Of a stretch of 64,000 bases of DNA, positions 54,781 to 63,098 are shown in pieces. This DNA comes from Winogradskyella alexanderae. GTDB taxonomy: Bacteria; Bacteroidota; Bacteroidia; Flavobacteriales; Flavobacteriaceae. Position numbers and translations under genes: made by a program. The stretch spans positions 702,030 to 766,029 of the forward strand of contig NZ_JAIUJR010000001.1 in assembly GCF_020166335.1 (NCBI RefSeq), given 5' to 3'. Positions within the stretch are counted from its first letter, which is position 1. Each line of letters opens with the position of its first letter. The notes below the pieces were generated by a model that searched no databases, was not told the DNA's origin, and was given only the letters and a program-made list of their open reading frames with translations.

Positions 54781-55704
54781 CTATTTGGATTCGCCTAAAT
54801 CTACTTTAAGTGTTGGTGCACCAACGATATCGAATGTAGCGGAAGCAAGTGTTACTTTGCCATCAGTTTTATCAATTGCATTAAGGATGTTTTTATATAA
54901 TGTGTCTTTTGTAATGCGTCTTTTTTTGTAGTCCACCACATAGCGTAAGTTAAATTCAGCCCAATTATCGGTCAACTTAAGGCTTAGAGTTGGTTCTACA
55001 TTTGCATTTTCAATAAGGTATTTTTTTACCATTTTTTTCCAATGATTTTTGGCGAAACTGGCGTAGTCCATCAACAAGGATTTTGCAAGATCCATGATAA
55101 TACTATTTGCAAGTTGGATATCAGAACCATAGCGAATAGGTAAGTTGATTTCGTCCCAAACAAAAGGGAAGTCTGTGGAATAGTTGTGTACCGTTCCTTT
55201 AAATACATAAGCGTTACTTACTTGCACAATACGACCAGTATAGTTATCACTATTAACCCACTCGCCGAGTTCCATTAGAGTAGTTTTAGTTATACCAATA
55301 TCAATAACATCACCCTTCACATTATTTATTTCAATACGGTCACCAGGTTTATAAATATTAGTACTAAAAATAGCAATCCAACCAGCAACACTTAAAATCA
55401 CTTCTTGTAAGGCAAATGCCAGTCCAGCACTTATTAAACCAATAGCTATGGTAAAGTATTGTACTTTGCCAGTAAAAGTGATTATTGCTAATAAGATAAT
55501 AAGTATGTAGCTGATAAAACGCGTTGCTTTCTTAGCACGATAGCGCATTGTGTTGTCTTCAATTGTTCTGTTTATTCCTTTGCGTATTAGCCAAGTAACA
55601 AGCACAATGAAAAACACCCAAAGCAAGAACTGGACGAACTGCAAGAGTAGGCCTTTTGATTCTAGCTGCTCAAAACCTTTTACAAATTCCTCTAACTGGA
55701 TCAT
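54781..55704 (-). CDS. MscS-family mechanosensitive channel
   Basis: Small-conductance mechanosensitive channel of 307 residues. The three N-terminal helices are at about 20-42, 58-80 and 85-105, followed by the pore-lining helix (GLISAGLAFALQEVILSVAG) and the soluble cage (FSTNIYKPGDRIEINNVKGD, VIDIGITKTTLMEL). It protects the cell during osmotic downshift. The C-terminal region ends in a charged stretch. A 41-codon frame follows on the same strand. Confidence 0.92.
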   Translation of the reverse strand: MIQLEEFVKGFEQLESKGLLLQFVQFLLWVFFIVLVTWLIRKGINRTIEDNTMRYRAKKATRFISYILIILLAIITFTGKVQYFTIAIGLISAGLAFALQEVILSVAGWIAIFSTNIYKPGDRIEINNVKGDVIDIGITKTTLMELGEWVNSDNYTGRIVQVSNAYVFKGTVHNYSTDFPFVWDEINLPIRYGSDIQLANSIIMDLAKSLLMDYASFAKNHWKKMVKKYLIENANVEPTLSLKLTDNWAEFNLRYVVDYKKRRITKDTLYKNILNAIDKTDGKVTLASATFDIVGAPTLKVDLGESK

Positions 55705-55775
55705 TTTTAAACTAATTAATTTTCTTTGATTGCATTTTGGTACTTAAGAATCTAAGAAACTACATCTACCCTAAG

Positions 55776-55816
55776 ATAAAAATGCGGTGGAATAGGTTAG
55801 AAAAACTTCCACCGCA
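55776..55816 (-). terminator. Intrinsic terminator of the two-cupin lipoprotein gene
   Basis: Perfect 10-bp inverted repeat TGCGGTGGAA / TTCCACCGCA with a 14-nt loop, followed on the minus strand by TTTTTATCTT. It lies 44 bp after the stop codon at 55860. Confidence 0.8.
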
Positions 55817-55859
55817 ATAAAGTATAAAACTTGTTTTTAGCTATTAAACTTATGCCATC

Positions 55860-56588
55860 CTATCCTTTATAGCTAACCACTAAAAATTTAGCTTCAGTAG
55901 TTCCCTTGTTTTCTAAAGCATGCTTACAAGCTTCATACCAGTGAATATCGCCAGACTTAAATGATTTATCCATTGTTCCCTCAACATTGGACTCATATTT
56001 TAATTCATAGTCAGAGAGTGAATAAATTATTCGATTTATGCCAGAATGCGTCCTGATTTTTTTTCCAGAAGGTAAAGTAACTTGAGTTAGTTTAAAACGG
56101 TCGTTCTCAAATAAGGTTTCTGTTAAATCGGAGGACACTGAGGTTACGTCATTTTCAACAGTATTTTCTCCACAATCTGGTAATTCTGTATTCTTTTTTG
56201 AAAAAACCAACCACTCAGCAACTGTATTACCATTGTTTTCTGCAGTGTGCATACCAGGTTCGTGGAAGTGAACTTCTCCTTTTTTCCAAGTTTTTAAACT
56301 AGAAGTGTTACCCACTTCGTGCCAGTTTATGGTATAATCTGTAAGGGCATAGATTAATCGTGATTCACCATCATGTGCTGGTTGGGATTCACCTGGTTGA
56401 AGGCTGATCTTTGAAACTTTTGCATAAGCATTTTCAAAAAGTACAACCGGCTCTACTGTCTTTTTAACCACTTCTTCTGTGGTTGCTTCTTTTTCAAGGT
56501 CTTTCTCCTTATTATTTTTACATGAAATAAAGATTATTGGTAATGCAAAAAGCATTAAAACTGTTAGGATTTGGTTTGCGCCTCTCAT
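55860..56588 (-). CDS. Lipoprotein with two tandem cupin domains
   Basis: Lipoprotein of 242 residues. The signal ends at IIFISCKNNKE (Cys23). It then holds two homologous cupin units, at about 48-135 (VVLFENAYAKVSKISLQPGE, HDGESRLIYALTDY, GEVHFHEPGMHTAENNG) and about 155-240 (ETLFENDRFKLTQVTLPSGK, HSGINRIIYSLSDY, GDIHWYEACKHALENKG). His residues that could bind metal are conserved in both. It is probably a periplasmic or surface metal- or small-molecule-binding protein; the ligand is unknown. Confidence 0.8.
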   Translation of the reverse strand: MRGANQILTVLMLFALPIIFISCKNNKEKDLEKEATTEEVVKKTVEPVVLFENAYAKVSKISLQPGESQPAHDGESRLIYALTDYTINWHEVGNTSSLKTWKKGEVHFHEPGMHTAENNGNTVAEWLVFSKKNTELPDCGENTVENDVTSVSSDLTETLFENDRFKLTQVTLPSGKKIRTHSGINRIIYSLSDYELKYESNVEGTMDKSFKSGDIHWYEACKHALENKGTTEAKFLVVSYKG

Positions 56589-56784
56589 GGTCTTTATAAT
56601 TTTTTGTACAACCTTCCACTACTAATTAAAAGCGTGTTCAGTTGCTGTTTTTATTTCAATTTTGAAGCGAAGGTAAATAGAAGGCTTATTTTTTTAAATG
56701 ATTTTAGTCAGTGTTATGAAGATTTTTGTGATTGGATTATCATAAAAATTGAGGAGAAATAGGAAAGTTAATACTTGAAAATGC

Positions 56785-57174
56785 CTATGTATTAATGGCA
56801 TCATTAACTTCAATCCAATACCCATCTGGATCTTGAAAATACACTTGTCTTATACCATCATCCCGCACGTAATCTTTGTTAGGTGTATTTCGCCAGTCAG
56901 AGTATACAATATTTAAGGATTCTAACATAGAGACAAATACATCAAATTGATCTGTTGTATAGGCAAAATGAAGCGCTTTGTTGGTTTTTAGTGCTTCGTT
57001 TGGACGAGAAATAAGATGCAATTGTTTGCCCTCTCCAATGGATAACCATCTTGTTTTAGATTGAGAGGCTGTGTTTTTAATTTCTTTGAAGTTAAAGAGC
57101 TTTTGATAGAAATGTACTGACCTAGTAACATCTTTTACTGAAAGTGCGATATGATTAAATGAAAACTTGGTCAT
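56785..57174 (-). CDS. VOC (glyoxalase/dioxygenase superfamily) protein
   Basis: Small metalloenzyme-fold protein of 129 residues. Paired beta-alpha-beta-beta-beta modules are visible; metal-ligand candidates are His8 (FSFNHIALSVKD), His68 (LHFAYTT) and Glu122 (GYWIEVNDA). The ending FQDPDGYWIEV is diagnostic of the superfamily. It could be a glyoxalase, a resistance protein or a dioxygenase; the sequence does not decide. Confidence 0.9.
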   Translation of the reverse strand: MTKFSFNHIALSVKDVTRSVHFYQKLFNFKEIKNTASQSKTRWLSIGEGKQLHLISRPNEALKTNKALHFAYTTDQFDVFVSMLESLNIVYSDWRNTPNKDYVRDDGIRQVYFQDPDGYWIEVNDAINT

Positions 57175-57328
57175 ATTATATATACTGTGACACTTTTCCT
57201 TTTTCTAAAAGTTTATTTCTTAATATTCGAAAAATTCTCATTCTGATTTTTTTACTTGCAATCGGTTTAAGTCTTATTAACTGTTTTTACTATATAACTA
57301 GTTTTGAAATTGTTATCGCTGTTACTAT

Positions 57329-58096
57329 CTAAAATGCTATAAAATCACCGTCATTTGGTATAAAAACTTTATTTGCCAAACCTGTTTTCGCAACCTTATT
57401 CTTTAATTTACTTCGTTTGGTTGGGCAATGATTTACAGCTTCCAAATGATTTGCAATTACTTTTCCCGGAGCAGTTTTCATAAACTTTAGAATGTCATCC
57501 ATACGCATTAATAAAGGTTGATAGAGGTCTAGTTGAGCGGTACCACAGGCAACGACAGAAATATCTGGTTTTAATTCTATTAATGCTTTATGCACATCTT
57601 CTGTATAAATCGTGTCAGAACTTAAATATATTGTTTTTTCGTTAGGTAGCTCCACAAAAAAACCCATGACATTTCCCATGGGTTTGGAAACATAACCATA
57701 ACCGTGTTTTGCCGGAATGCCTTGAATTTTCCCACCAAGAAATTCAGTAGTCTTCCAGTAGTTTACAGTATGTACAACATTAAGGCCTTTGGCTTTTAAC
57801 GCTTTTTCATCATTGATACTGCATGTAATAGGAATTTGACTTTGGCGCAGAAAATCTTCCCCTTTTTTATCAATGTGGTCTGCATGAAGATGGGTTATCA
57901 AACAATGTGTTACCCTATTAAGAATCTCATTTGCATTTGAGGGTAAATCAATAATCGGATTTCTTCTTGGCCAAAATCTAATAAAAGCAAATGGAGGGGC
58001 TGCCTCACCTTTTTTGCCAAGCATTGGGTCTACTAAAATTATTGAATCATTGGTTTCGATAACCATTGTTGCATTTCGCAAATGGTGTATTTTCAT
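57329..58096 (-). CDS. Metallo-beta-lactamase fold hydrolase, UlaG-like
   Basis: Hydrolase of 255 residues, cytoplasmic. The metal-binding motif HLHADH is at 69-74; further ligands are expected in IYLSSDTIYTE and ANHLEAVNHC. The start MKIHHLRNATMVIETNDSII is typical of the branch related to UlaG and L-ascorbate-6-phosphate lactonase. The substrate is unknown. It follows a group of minus-strand genes with no clear pathway link. Confidence 0.87.
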   Translation of the reverse strand: MKIHHLRNATMVIETNDSIILVDPMLGKKGEAAPPFAFIRFWPRRNPIIDLPSNANEILNRVTHCLITHLHADHIDKKGEDFLRQSQIPITCSINDEKALKAKGLNVVHTVNYWKTTEFLGGKIQGIPAKHGYGYVSKPMGNVMGFFVELPNEKTIYLSSDTIYTEDVHKALIELKPDISVVACGTAQLDLYQPLLMRMDDILKFMKTAPGKVIANHLEAVNHCPTKRSKLKNKVAKTGLANKVFIPNDGDFIAF

Positions 58097-58136
58097 TGAC
58101 TGTTGCTATTTTATGAGATGTTTTTTTATGTTTTAC

Positions 58137-58652
58137 CTATTCTGAATCTGACAGCTCTAAAGGTAAATTGGTGTTCCATATATTGCTATAGATCTTCCAT
58201 TGGCCATTAACATTTTTCCAGATGTTAATATACTTTCCGTTGTCAATGGTATTTTCTTCTCCATATTTTAAATAATACATTCCTTCGTCAATTATATAGT
58301 CTTCATTTCCATATATTGCTGTTGAGACTTCTTCAAATTCATATATACCATAGTTAACCCAATCCGTATTCAATTGGGAAATAGCTTTTATTCCAGAAAC
58401 TGCCTCAGAATTTGGGGGAAATACCCTAGCGTCTTTTGTAAATATGCTATTTAGGTAAGTTGTATCCTTTATAATGTGAGCTTCTGTAAATTGCTTTGTT
58501 TTCTCCTTTATTAGTGTTTTTGTTGTATTTAAATCAAAAAGGTTGGTTTTAGTTTCAACTGTGTCAGGTTTTGTATTGCGCTTTTTATCACAAGAATTAA
58601 GTAAAATTCCTAAAACTAATAACATTAGAATTAGGTTAGAATAGTGTTTCAT
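58137..58652 (-). CDS. Lipoprotein with NTF2-like (DUF4440/SnoaL) domain
   Basis: Lipoprotein of 171 residues with signal and lipobox (VLGILLNSCDKK, Cys21). The mature part has the NTF2-like pattern: TKQFTEAHIIKDTTYLNSIF, FTKDARVFPPNSEAVSGIKA and a C-terminal beta sheet ending YINIWKNVNGQWKIYSNIWN. NTF2-like domains bind small ligands or act as enzymes; the role here is unknown. Confidence 0.84.
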   Translation of the reverse strand: MKHYSNLILMLLVLGILLNSCDKKRNTKPDTVETKTNLFDLNTTKTLIKEKTKQFTEAHIIKDTTYLNSIFTKDARVFPPNSEAVSGIKAISQLNTDWVNYGIYEFEEVSTAIYGNEDYIIDEGMYYLKYGEENTIDNGKYINIWKNVNGQWKIYSNIWNTNLPLELSDSE

Positions 58653-58689
58653 TTTAATCTAAGGTATTATAATTTTTAAATGGACGACT

Positions 58690-59226
58690 TTAATCAAATC
58701 TTACAATTGGCGTTTGCCAGGTCACGGGATCTCCTACTATGCCGCGTGAATGACTTAAAATCTCCATCCAATCGGGTGATACCTTAATTAAAACATAACT
58801 GTCTTTATTAGGATAGAATGCTTCCCATTCTTTTTTCCACTTTGTCTGTTTAATTTTTTCATCTTCTACGATTTGAGCTTTACCATGTATTACAACATAG
58901 CCTGAGGCGTCACTATCTTGGTAATAAAGTGTTACATTTGGGTTGTTTTTAATTTGATGAACTTTTCTGCTTTCAGATTTAGTTCCAAACCAAATCGTAA
59001 AATCATTCTCAGGTGGGAATGGGTCCATTATCCTCACCCTTGGAATGGATTTTTCATCTAAAGATATTAATGCACAGGTGCCCGAGGCCTTAATGATTTC
59101 ACGAGCAGCTAGGGTTAATTTATTTTTAGTTGAATCCTTTATATGAACCTCTTGTCCAATGAGATTTAGTGGAATAATTAGAGCGAAAAAGGTTAAATGT
59201 AAAATGAGTTTTGTGATTTGATTCAT
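58690..59226 (-). CDS. Exported pyridoxamine 5'-phosphate oxidase-like (FMN split barrel) protein
   Basis: Protein of 178 residues. Most of this family are cytoplasmic, but here a signal peptide (about 1-24, ending LIGQ) precedes the split barrel. The core begins ARE IIKASGTCALISLDEKS, with PRVRIMDPFPPE and DFTIWFGTKSESRKVHQI, then VTLYYQDSDASGYVVIHGKA, typical of general-stress FMN-binding proteins. The W-E-A-F-Y-P segment is also common. It is probably a periplasmic flavin protein or ligand-binding protein. Confidence 0.83.
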   Translation of the reverse strand: MNQITKLILHLTFFALIIPLNLIGQEVHIKDSTKNKLTLAAREIIKASGTCALISLDEKSIPRVRIMDPFPPENDFTIWFGTKSESRKVHQIKNNPNVTLYYQDSDASGYVVIHGKAQIVEDEKIKQTKWKKEWEAFYPNKDSYVLIKVSPDWMEILSHSRGIVGDPVTWQTPIVRFD

Positions 59227-59340
59227 GATTGTTTAGTAAGCTTATGATGAACTAAATTTGCCTCGATATTTAAAGTTAATGATTTAAGGTCAGATTTCCA
59301 TTATCGAAATGCCTACTATTGTTAAAGAACAATAAATAAT

Positions 59341-60063
59341 TTAAAGCATAGCAAACTCAACAGCCTCTTGAGCATGGATCGTTGTAGTATCAAATATTGG
59401 AATTGAGCAATCGTTTTGCTTTATAAGAAGTGGTATTTCTGTACAACCTAAAACAACGCCTTTCGCCCCTTTAGTAATAGATTTCTCAATGATGTTTTGA
59501 TACGCTGCTCTGGACTTTTCCGTAATTATGCCATGGACTAATTCTCCATAAATGATGTTATGAATAATATCTCTATCGGATGCACTAGGGATTAGGACTT
59601 CTATGTTAAATTGTTCTTTGAGGATGTGTTTGTAAAAATCACGTTCCATTGTAAATTTTGTTCCAAGTAGAAGTACTTTATCGATTTCCTGCTTTTTTAT
59701 GGCACTTCCGGTTGCTTCAGCAATATGAAGAAAAGGAATCGTAATGTTGTTTTTAATATGGTCTGCACACAAGTGCATCGTATTTGTGCAAAGTATAATT
59801 AGTTCTGCGCCAGCATTTTCAAGATTTTCTGCTGCTACAGCCATCTCGGTATTGAGCTTTTCCCAGTCGTTATGTTTCTGATAGTACTCAATTTCAGCAA
59901 AGTCTAAAGATTCCAAAATACAATGCGCAGAATGAAAACCGCCTCGTTTTGTTTTAATGATTTTATTGAGAAGTTCATAATAAATGGCGGTAGATTCCCA
60001 ACTCATTCCTCCAATTAATCCAATTTTTTTCACGCTTTGCTTTAGTTTGTTTTTTGAAAACAA
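59341..60063 (-). CDS. Aspartate/glutamate racemase family protein
   Basis: PLP-independent amino-acid racemase of 240 residues. The two catalytic cysteines are in IILCTNTMHLC and VVLGCTEIPLL, and GGMSWESTAIYY marks the start of the domain. MERDFYKHILKEQ is also conserved. It may make D-aspartate or D-glutamate, or belong to the YgeA branch with broad specificity; sequence does not decide. It is apparently single. Confidence 0.87.
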   Translation of the reverse strand: MFSKNKLKQSVKKIGLIGGMSWESTAIYYELLNKIIKTKRGGFHSAHCILESLDFAEIEYYQKHNDWEKLNTEMAVAAENLENAGAELIILCTNTMHLCADHIKNNITIPFLHIAEATGSAIKKQEIDKVLLLGTKFTMERDFYKHILKEQFNIEVLIPSASDRDIIHNIIYGELVHGIITEKSRAAYQNIIEKSITKGAKGVVLGCTEIPLLIKQNDCSIPIFDTTTIHAQEAVEFAML

Positions 60064-60137
60064 GAATGATTCTACGAGGTAAACCGAAGATAGTAAATTT
60101 GCGAGGAATTGCCGCCAGCAAAATCAGAAGCAATGAA

Positions 60138-60168
60138 TTATACACATTGTTGTGCTTTTGTTATTTTT
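60138..60168. repeat. Short intergenic repeat, copy 1
   Basis: TTATACACATTGTTGTGCTT followed by TTGTTATTTTT. It abuts the stop codon of the first DUF6090 gene and recurs at 62324-62351 and in part at 63084-63106, each time by a DUF6090 stop codon. The inner part resembles ends of cassette recombination sites. Confidence 0.6.
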
Positions 60169-60895
60169 CTAATTCAGTTTCCAATTGAGCTATTAGTTCT
60201 TTAATTTGTTTTATACCCATGTCTAAAGCCTGAATGGTATACTCGTTATTATACTTCTGTTCTCTAATCAATTTTAAAAATTCATTATTTTGAATCAGTT
60301 TTTCATAATCTTGAGGTTTAAATGATACATATAACCCTTCTAAATCACGTTTAAAATTTTTAAAATAAAATTTATAACTAGGATTAAATTGCTCTAAACT
60401 TACTTTGTTATTCATATCTCCTAAATCATCAATAAAATCAACCCACCTATCATAGATATTAATAATGGACTTCCTTAATGAATCGTTTGATATTATTTCA
60501 AATCCGCGGGATTTTAGATTTTCATAACCACCTGTATTAAGGGTAAACTGTGTGTTATATTGAATGTTTCCAAAATGTATGTCCAACGAATCATTATAAG
60601 GTCTTTTGTTTATTAGAATATCACTAATCAACATATTAGAATTAATAGCTCTTTGATTTAAAAAGATGTCTTCTTCCAAACTTAAAAGGTTTGTTTTAGA
60701 ATCACTTAAAAGTTCCTTAAGTACAGAAATTTCTTCCTTTTTGTTTTTCAGGTTTTCGTTCCAATTGTTAATAGATAGAGCTATTAAAATTCCAATAACC
60801 ACGAGAATTATTTCGCCAACTGCGTACAACAAATACTTACTAAATTTATTTTCAGAGAGTAGTTTTTGTCTAATTTTTCTAAAGAATTTTATCAT
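60161..60895 (-). CDS. DUF6090 family membrane protein, paralogue 1
   Basis: Protein of 244 residues. The conserved N-terminus (MIKFFRKIRQKLLSENKFSK) leads into one membrane helix (about 24-42, EIILVVIGILIALSINNW). The remaining about 200 residues are mostly helical and soluble, probably on the outer face of the inner membrane (topology from the positive N-terminus). No catalytic motif seen. It is the last of four related genes; each keeps the first 45 residues and diverges after that. Its function is unknown. Confidence 0.85.
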   Translation of the reverse strand: MIKFFRKIRQKLLSENKFSKYLLYAVGEIILVVIGILIALSINNWNENLKNKKEEISVLKELLSDSKTNLLSLEEDIFLNQRAINSNMLISDILINKRPYNDSLDIHFGNIQYNTQFTLNTGGYENLKSRGFEIISNDSLRKSIINIYDRWVDFIDDLGDMNNKVSLEQFNPSYKFYFKNFKRDLEGLYVSFKPQDYEKLIQNNEFLKLIREQKYNNEYTIQALDMGIKQIKELIAQLETELEK

Positions 60896-60913
60896 TGGTT
60901 AGTTATACATAAT

Positions 60914-61657
60914 TTAATCATATTGAGTTTCCAAAAGAATTTTATCAATCAATAGGTCTAATTCTATAAATACATCTTTGTTAAGTGTCATCCAGTATAA
61001 AAATCCGTCAGTAAGGTTTTCGAATTCAATATCTTTAAAAATTTGAAGTTTATCCACCTTCAGGTTTGATTTTTCTTTCCAATTTAATGGACTATAGGCA
61101 TCGATATCTTTCCAGGAATATTTTTTTGATAAGTAGGGAAAAATCTCGTTATCAGATATTGCAGTAAATCTTGTTGTTCTATCTGTCAAAGCCTTCATCG
61201 TTCGTCCCCAATTATAAATTAAATTAACTAATTCCTTATTTTGAAGCAAATCCAAACGTCCCGATTGTATGAGACCAGAAATGGTGTTTTCCGAGGGTCT
61301 GAATATAGGAGAATCAAAGGCATAATAAAGTAAACTATCAATATTTTGCTTTTTAAGATATTCTTCGTCTTTGCCCATAATATTCATTAATTGTTTAAGG
61401 CCTGCCTCACATACCTCAGCTTCTTCGATTCTTCTTTTTAAAATCGTTTTGTTTTGCAAAAATTCAGCATGAATGTTCTTTATAATAGTTTGTTCTTCAT
61501 TCACCTGGATTCGTTCTAGGTTCCAATTATTTATCTGAAGTGCAATCAGAATTCCAATAACAACAAGAATAATTTCTCCAATAGCATATAGAAGATATTT
61601 ACTGAATCTATTTTCTGCCAATAAATTTTGACGAATCTTGCGGAAGAATTTTAACAT
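60914..61657 (-). CDS. DUF6090 family membrane protein, paralogue 2
   Basis: Protein of 247 residues with MLKFFRKIRQNLLAENRFSK, helix EIILVVIGILIALQINNW and a divergent helical domain (LLIDKILLETQYD at the end). It starts 18 bp upstream of paralogue 1 in the same direction, so they may form one transcript. The leader carries a long imperfect hairpin (61694-61737) and TTCTGATAATGAAGTAC, similar to the leader of paralogue 4. Confidence 0.84.
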   Translation of the reverse strand: MLKFFRKIRQNLLAENRFSKYLLYAIGEIILVVIGILIALQINNWNLERIQVNEEQTIIKNIHAEFLQNKTILKRRIEEAEVCEAGLKQLMNIMGKDEEYLKKQNIDSLLYYAFDSPIFRPSENTISGLIQSGRLDLLQNKELVNLIYNWGRTMKALTDRTTRFTAISDNEIFPYLSKKYSWKDIDAYSPLNWKEKSNLKVDKLQIFKDIEFENLTDGFLYWMTLNKDVFIELDLLIDKILLETQYD

Positions 61658-61693
61658 CGGTTAGCGGTTTCTGATAATGAAGTACATCTTTTC

Positions 61694-61737
61694 GTGTATG
61701 CGTAGTATGCCCGTTTAGGGCATATTATCGCATACAC
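61694..61737. repeat. Nested inverted repeat in the leader of DUF6090 paralogue 2
   Basis: GTGTATGCG pairs with CGCATACAC (9 bp); an internal loop of 4 and 5 nt leads to a second stem ATGCCC / GGGCAT with a 5-nt loop. Such a bulged folding single strand is reminiscent of cassette recombination (attC-like) sites or of a leader RNA. No T run follows, so it is not a terminator. Confidence 0.6.
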
Positions 61738-61943
61738 ATGTTAGCTTTTCGCCTTCTTTTTATTTAAAATGTAAAGTTAATTTGTTAGCTCTACCAATTT
61801 AATTATTCATTCATTGAGTCGAATAAAGTCAAATCTAAAATGAATGAATAACCAATTAGTTAGGTTTTAATTATTGCACTCCTTTTTTTCGATTACAAAA
61901 ACTTTACAATGCTTTGGAATTGCCCTATACAAGGTGGTCCTTT

Positions 61944-62135
61944 TTAAGGAGTTCCTTTTTTCTTTTTTGCTTTGCCTTCTTCATAAAAATTACGGATCAA
62001 TAGTATTATTGGTAATCCAATTATCCATCCCCATTTCAGGTCTTCAATTACATATGTTTCTTTATAAAGAAATGGAGCCGCTTCTAAGGCTAACACAATT
62101 CCGAAAAGTAAAATTGATTGAATGTACTTGTTCAT
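61944..62135 (-). CDS. Small membrane protein, 63 residues
   Basis: Two predicted helices (MNKYIQSILLFGIVLALEAA; then WIIGLPIILLIRNFYEE) and a lysine-rich tail (GKAKKKKGTP) on the inner side. A plus-strand frame overlaps it, but this minus-strand one has the membrane-protein composition and the same direction as its neighbours. It sits alone between the DUF6090 genes, like a single-gene cassette. No family recognised. Confidence 0.7.
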   Translation of the reverse strand: MNKYIQSILLFGIVLALEAAPFLYKETYVIEDLKWGWIIGLPIILLIRNFYEEGKAKKKKGTP

Positions 62136-62156
62136 TTATTATTATTTTTTTGGAGA

Positions 62157-62351
62157 AAGCTAACGGTCTTGTATAACCGTCAGTTACAGATTCAAAGTTA
62201 ATAATTTTCGATTAAGCACTGACGTTAGCAATTCCGAGTGGATTCGGACGTAGTCGAATCCGCCGACCAGAGCATAGCGACTGATGAACACCTTAAAAAT
62301 AAACATTAGTGAGTAAATTGCGGTTATACATTGTTGTGCTTTCGTTATTTT
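62157..62351. repeat. Inverted-repeat-rich intergenic element, attC-like
   Basis: A 195-bp stretch without a coding frame. It begins with GCTAACG...GTATAACCGTCAG at 62159-62182 and ends with CGGTTATAC (62321-62329), so its ends are inverted copies (GTATAACCG / CGGTTATAC). Inside lie CTGACGTTAGC (62219-62229), repeating the ends in part, and the hairpin GGATTCG / CGAATCC with an 8-nt loop around 62240-62262. The right part includes the repeat also found at 60138-60168. From memory, such sequences recur in Flavobacteriaceae intergenic DNA, but I cannot verify this here. Confidence 0.6.
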
Positions 62352-63085
62352 CCATTTTTTGTCAATTCTGCTCTAATTTTCTTCTGAACTATTTCATTCT
62401 CTCTTATTCCATTTCTATAATTTCGATTCATCCATTGATAAAACGAAATTGCTCGTTTTAGTGCTTCTTGGAAATATATATTATTTTGGGCATCGGAAAG
62501 TTTGACTGGTTCAGCTAACCCTCTGTTATCGTTTGTTTTAAGAGTCGTTTTCGTATTTTTAAATATTTCACTCATATGAAAATCTTTTATAGGCTCGTAG
62601 TCCATTCGTAAATCTTCAGTGACGTAGAAATACTTGAAATCATATAATTCAGAAATAGAAATTCTAAGCGAGTCATTTCGGATGATATTTATTCCCTTAG
62701 ATTTCAAATTTTCATAGGCGACAGTTATCGGTTCAAATGTTCCTCGCCCTGTCAATCTCGCATAAGAAAATCTTAATGAATCTGTCAAAGGGGTTTTTAG
62801 AATTAAATGTTCCAATACTGCCGAATTATGTTTTATTGCGTTCTCGTTATATGTAATCTTTGAATTAAAGTTAAAAACGTCCTTCTCAAGATTAGTTAGA
62901 ATTTCACTTAACATATTCAATTCAAGTTCACGCTCGATATTATCATTATTCCAATTATTAATCTGTAATGCTATTAATATTCCAATAACCACAAGAATTA
63001 TCTCTCCTATTGCATAAAGGAAATATTTACTGAACTTGTTTTCAGTCAACAGTTTTTGTCTAATTTTACGAAAGAATTTTATCAT
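62345..63085 (-). CDS. DUF6090 family membrane protein, paralogue 3
   Basis: Protein of 246 residues: MIKFFRKIRQKLLTENKFSK, the helix EIILVVIGILIALQINNW and a divergent helical part ending KKIRAELTKNGK. Its start is 13 bp downstream of paralogue 4, giving a likely transcript of two genes. A copy of the short repeat lies across its stop codon, and another partial copy covers its start. Confidence 0.84.
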   Translation of the reverse strand: MIKFFRKIRQKLLTENKFSKYFLYAIGEIILVVIGILIALQINNWNNDNIERELELNMLSEILTNLEKDVFNFNSKITYNENAIKHNSAVLEHLILKTPLTDSLRFSYARLTGRGTFEPITVAYENLKSKGINIIRNDSLRISISELYDFKYFYVTEDLRMDYEPIKDFHMSEIFKNTKTTLKTNDNRGLAEPVKLSDAQNNIYFQEALKRAISFYQWMNRNYRNGIRENEIVQKKIRAELTKNGK

Positions 63086-63098
63086 TGTTACGCTTTCG

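Noticed and set aside
61874..62176. 100-residue plus-strand frame over the small membrane gene
   Set aside because: It is antisense to the 63-residue minus-strand gene, which has better membrane-protein composition and matches its neighbours' direction.
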